From the NCBI RefSeq assembly GCF_017377795.1, contig NZ_JAFRDR010000003.1, positions 434,001 through 498,000 of the forward strand: a DNA stretch of 64,000 bases. Direction: 5' to 3'. Both the position numbers and the translations under genes were made by a program. Positions within the stretch are counted from its first letter, which is position 1; each line of letters starts with the position of its first letter. Of the stretch, positions 61,177 to 64,000 are shown piece by piece. The notes under the pieces are model-generated. The model ran no database searches, was not told where the DNA came from, and saw only the letters and a program-made list of their open reading frames with translations. The DNA comes from Williamsia soli (GTDB taxonomy: Bacteria; Actinomycetota; Actinomycetes; Mycobacteriales; Mycobacteriaceae).

Positions 61177-61988
61177 CGACGCTGACCCCGGCCCGGGTCG
61201 TGTCGTCCGGCGACAACCATCCGACGGTTCGTCCTGTTCGGCAGTGGCTCGCACTGACGACTCGTTCGCTGATCGGAATGAAACGCCGCGGTGAGTTCTT
61301 CCTGTGCGTGACGGCGCCCGTTCTGCTGACGATCTGCTTCTACATCCCGCTGCGCACGATCATGGACGGTTACCCGGGCATGAACTACGCGCAGTTCCTG
61401 ATGCCCGTGATCTGCCTTCAATCGGTCGGCTTCGTCGCGACCTCGGCAGCGATGCGCGCGGCGACCGACGGCAGCCTCGGGTTGACCAACCGGCTCCGCA
61501 GCATGCCGGTCAGCGTGATCGTCCCGCTGATGGCCCGATTGTGCGCCAATGTCGTCCTGCTCGTCATATCGCTGAGCTGGGCGCTGATCTCCGGCCTGGT
61601 GATCGGATGGCGCCCGGAGGCCGGACTGCTGAACTTTCTGGGGTTTCTTTCCGTGTCGATGGTCGTGGGGATCATTCTCGCGTTCGGCGCAGACACCATC
61701 GGAGCGATCAGCAAGAACCCTCAGGCGACCAGCCAGGCGCTCGCTCTCCCCCAGTTGATCCTCGGAATGCTCTCGACCGGGTTCGTTCCGGAGGAGCGCT
61801 TTCCCGACTGGATCAGGCCCTTCGCCCGTAACCAGCCGATCTCCCAGTTCGCAGAACTGATGCGTGGCTTCGACAGCGGGACCGCGACCTGGGACATGGC
61901 CTTGCCGTCGGTGTGCTGGGCCGCAGGTATCGCAGCGATCGGCATCATCGGAGGAGCCTGGGTGACCATCCGGAGCAGCAGGCGATGA
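61173..61988 (+). CDS. ABC-2 type permease (DrrB/DrrC-like), first subunit
   Basis: A 271-residue membrane protein with six hydrophobic segments and the ABC-2 signature region: GLTNRLRSMPVSVIVPLMAR before TM3 and FVPEERFPDWIRPFARNQPISQFAELMRG after TM5. It partners with the upstream ATPase and the following permease; both junctions are 4-base ATGA overlaps, implying equal, coupled production. Confidence 0.9.
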   Translation: MTTLTPARVVSSGDNHPTVRPVRQWLALTTRSLIGMKRRGEFFLCVTAPVLLTICFYIPLRTIMDGYPGMNYAQFLMPVICLQSVGFVATSAAMRAATDGSLGLTNRLRSMPVSVIVPLMARLCANVVLLVISLSWALISGLVIGWRPEAGLLNFLGFLSVSMVVGIILAFGADTIGAISKNPQATSQALALPQLILGMLSTGFVPEERFPDWIRPFARNQPISQFAELMRGFDSGTATWDMALPSVCWAAGIAAIGIIGGAWVTIRSSRR

Positions 61989-63286
61989 GCGACGCAGATG
62001 TCGACCGCCCGGGCGGCGGCTGGAGTTCTGAGCCTCGCCGCCCGCGGCATCGTGGCGACGACGCCGCGCAGAGCGATCATTGGTGGCGGACGAGCGATTC
62101 GGCACCTCGAACGCGCCGGCGAGCCTCTCCCGATGACGAGCCCACCACACGCCTGGACATGTCGAAGTCCCGACAAGAGATCCGTGGCATCGGTTCACGC
62201 CGAACCATGGTCGGGCCGTGGACCATGCTCTCTCCCGGAGCCGCGACCTCGGACTGGACCGCCGAACAGATCGCGGAACGGCATGCAGAGGCGACAGCCG
62301 GTGTCGGCCAGCGCGTCGACCGCCAGGTCACCACGTTCACCGATCGTGGGTCGCTCGACTATGTCGAGTTGTCTCCTGAACTGCAGCAAGCCGAGACAGA
62401 GCGGCTGGATCTGGGTCAGATCGCCGCCCGAGCCGCAGAGGCGGACGCCGCCGAACATGCCACATCGGGCCTGGCGACCCGGTTCCCGTCGGCCGCGGAG
62501 ACCGACGAACGCGGACTCCGGGCATATCTCCGGCACACCAAGATCCTGACCGGTCGACAGCTGCGGGTCGTCACCCGCGACCGGCTCACGCTGATGCAGA
62601 GCATGCTCTTCCCGCTGCTGAGCATGGTGATGTTCAAGGTTGTGCTCGGTGATGCGATCGGTCAGGCGACCGGACAGAACAGCGCGTACGGCACCGTGCC
62701 CCTGGTTGTGCTGGTGGGGGCGATGTTCGGCTCGCTCGCTGTCGGGACCCGGTTGATCAGCGAGCGCAGAACCGGTTTGCTGACAAGGCTTTACGTCATG
62801 CCGGTACACCGCGGGTCCGACCTCACCTCCCGCGTCAACGTCGAGATGGTCAGGATTCTGGCAAGCACGCTCGTGCTCACCTCGGCAGGAATGTTGATCG
62901 GCTGGCGCTTCAATCAGGGCATACTTCCCGCGCTCGGGATCTTCGGTGTCGCGTTGCTCTACGGAGCCGCGTACTCGACCATTGTTCTGACGCTGGCGGT
63001 TTCCGCTTCGAACGCTCCCCTGGTTCCGATCATGTCGCTGTGCACCAGCCTGTTGATGTTCTTCAACTCGGGCTTCTCACCGATCGAGGCCTATCCCGAA
63101 GTTCTTCAACCGCTCGTGCGCAACCAGCCCATGACATGTGCGATCGAGACCATGCGCGCGCTCGCGACCGGGGGGCCGGTCGCGGAGAACCTGACCAAGA
63201 CCGTCCTGTGGGCGGTCGCCGCACTGTTGCTCTTCATCTACCCCGCGATGCGCGGGTACCGTCGTGCCGCAGCTTCGAGAACCTGA
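61985..63286 (+). CDS. ABC-2 type permease with long hydrophilic N-terminal extension
   Basis: A 433-residue protein. The C-terminal ~240 residues are a typical six-TM ABC-2 permease (GLLTRLYVMPVHRGSDLTSR; NSGFSPIEAYPEVLQPLVRN). Unlike its partner, it carries ~195 residues of charged, Arg/Asp/Glu/Ala-rich sequence before the first membrane helix, including TAEQIAERHAEATAGVGQRV and ELQQAETERLDLGQIAARAAEA, which look helical. ATG 61985 overlaps the previous stop; the frame is open further upstream (61913) but inside the previous gene. The extension may be a cytoplasmic docking or regulatory domain. Confidence 0.88.
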   Translation: MSDADVDRPGGGWSSEPRRPRHRGDDAAQSDHWWRTSDSAPRTRRRASPDDEPTTRLDMSKSRQEIRGIGSRRTMVGPWTMLSPGAATSDWTAEQIAERHAEATAGVGQRVDRQVTTFTDRGSLDYVELSPELQQAETERLDLGQIAARAAEADAAEHATSGLATRFPSAAETDERGLRAYLRHTKILTGRQLRVVTRDRLTLMQSMLFPLLSMVMFKVVLGDAIGQATGQNSAYGTVPLVVLVGAMFGSLAVGTRLISERRTGLLTRLYVMPVHRGSDLTSRVNVEMVRILASTLVLTSAGMLIGWRFNQGILPALGIFGVALLYGAAYSTIVLTLAVSASNAPLVPIMSLCTSLLMFFNSGFSPIEAYPEVLQPLVRNQPMTCAIETMRALATGGPVAENLTKTVLWAVAALLLFIYPAMRGYRRAAASRT

Positions 63287-63307
63287 CGACGGCAGAACGG
63301 CGATGAC

Positions 63308-64000
63308 GTGAGACAGATCAACGGTCGCGACGCGGTGTTCCTGTATCTGGGCGACGACGGGTCCGCCTCGACTGTTCTCTCGTGCAACGTCGTCGAGAAC
63401 CCCGACGGTCAACCTCTCCAGATCACCGTCGAGGACATCGCCGCCTGGGCGCAGGTACGCATCCAGATCAGTGATCTCTTCCGGAGCAAGCTCGTTCGAC
63501 TCCCTGGCGATTTCGCGCTCCCGTACTGGATGCGCGATGCCGACTTCGACATCGGTGACCACATCGAGATCCATCGGTCCGGTCGCCGCGACTGGGGTTC
63601 GGTACGCGCGCAGTTGGCCCGGCTGGCAGACGCGCCACTCGATCTGCGCCGCCCACCGTGGAAGTTGCATGTCATACCCGACATCGAGGGATTCCCAGAC
63701 CGCGACGGACTGGTCTCGTTGGTCGCATTCCACTGTCATCACGCCGCCTTCGACGGTATGACGCTCGGTCTGATCTCCACGCAGATGTTCGGGGACGAGA
63801 GGCTCATCCGCCCCGACGAGGTCGTCGGCGAGGCGGTCGTGTCCCGTGCTGCCTTGATCCGGCGTGAGAGCGCCCGATTGCCTGCTGTCGCGTACCGGTT
63901 CATCCGCGGCGCTCACACCGCCTTCCGCGATGCCCGGCAACGACCGTCCGACACTCCGTCGGTTCCGGACACTGCCTGGCCCGTCACCCGCTTCAACGGC
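63308..64000 (+). CDS. WS/DGAT-like (wax ester synthase/acyltransferase) protein, partial
   Basis: An open frame of 231 codons from GTG 63308, running off the window end. The N-terminus INGRDAVFLYLGDDGSAS, then LVRLPGDFALPYW, LARLADAPLDLRRPPWKLHVI and the catalytic HHxxxDG motif in FHCHHAAFDGMTLGL, match the acyltransferase fold of wax ester synthase/diacylglycerol acyltransferases, related to PapA and NRPS condensation domains. It would esterify an alcohol with an acyl-CoA; next to an exporter and an NRPS, acylation of the peptide or a linked lipid is possible. It starts 21 bases after the permease stop, likely in the same operon. The C-terminal part is not visible. Confidence 0.8.
   Translation, partial: MRQINGRDAVFLYLGDDGSASTVLSCNVVENPDGQPLQITVEDIAAWAQVRIQISDLFRSKLVRLPGDFALPYWMRDADFDIGDHIEIHRSGRRDWGSVRAQLARLADAPLDLRRPPWKLHVIPDIEGFPDRDGLVSLVAFHCHHAAFDGMTLGLISTQMFGDERLIRPDEVVGEAVVSRAALIRRESARLPAVAYRFIRGAHTAFRDARQRPSDTPSVPDTAWPVTRFNG

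Overview
The window is high-GC actinobacterial DNA. The S10 ribosomal-protein operon (with a long Ala/Pro-rich S3 tail), GTG/TTG starts, a DrrABC-like exporter, a WS/DGAT-type acyltransferase and a giant NRPS point to a mycolic-acid-containing member of the Mycobacteriales (Gordonia/Rhodococcus/Nocardia type). The genus is inference.

Left part (0.1-8 kb): a C39-like cysteine peptidase faces a FemAB/GNAT-type aminoacyltransferase, followed by a DUF4190 membrane protein. Next is a tight three-gene unit joined by two 4-base GTGA overlaps. It encodes a protein ending in a DUF559/VSR-like nuclease fold, a winged-helix-like protein, and a 1,082-aa protein with an N-terminal P-loop ATPase fused to a C-terminal HerA/VirB4-type ATPase. 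It looks like a DNA-processing or defence module that I cannot match to a named system.

Core part (8.1-13.5 kb, minus strand): rpsJ-rplC-rplD-rplW-rplB-rpsS-rplV-rpsC-rplP-rpmC-rpsQ, ending at a strong intrinsic terminator. The rpsJ leader holds an 11-bp long-range inverted repeat. From 14 to 24 kb (plus strand): an OmpR-type two-component pair with a DUF4153/4173-like membrane protein, a DUF4442 hot-dog protein, and a GntR/FCD regulator, NCS1 transporter and hydantoin/Asp-Glu racemase set with a perfect 18-bp palindrome between regulator and transporter. After these come a GT2 glycosyltransferase and a secreted lipase.

NRPS part (24.1-64 kb): one minus-strand gene of 33.9 kb encodes an 11,305-residue, nine-module NRPS with 9 C, 9 A, 9 T and 3 E domains. 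It ends in an epimerization domain and has no thioesterase. Specificity codes read directly from the sequence give Thr for module 5 and Gln for module 9; the others are not assigned with confidence. Upstream lie an MbtH-like protein and two small proteins. Divergently transcribed are a DrrA-type ATPase, two ABC-2 permeases (one with a roughly 195-residue hydrophilic extension) and the start of a WS/DGAT-like acyltransferase cut by the window end. Together these suggest a large exported, possibly acylated peptide of the cell envelope.

The most unusual pattern is a family of about 75-90 residue 'A-domain N-terminus-like' units. It occurs five times in the window: as three stand-alone small proteins (21.2-21.5, 58.5-58.9 and 59.5-59.8 kb) and as two insertions in the NRPS, each between a C domain and a complete A domain (modules 3 and 5). 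I know of no named family or function for it.
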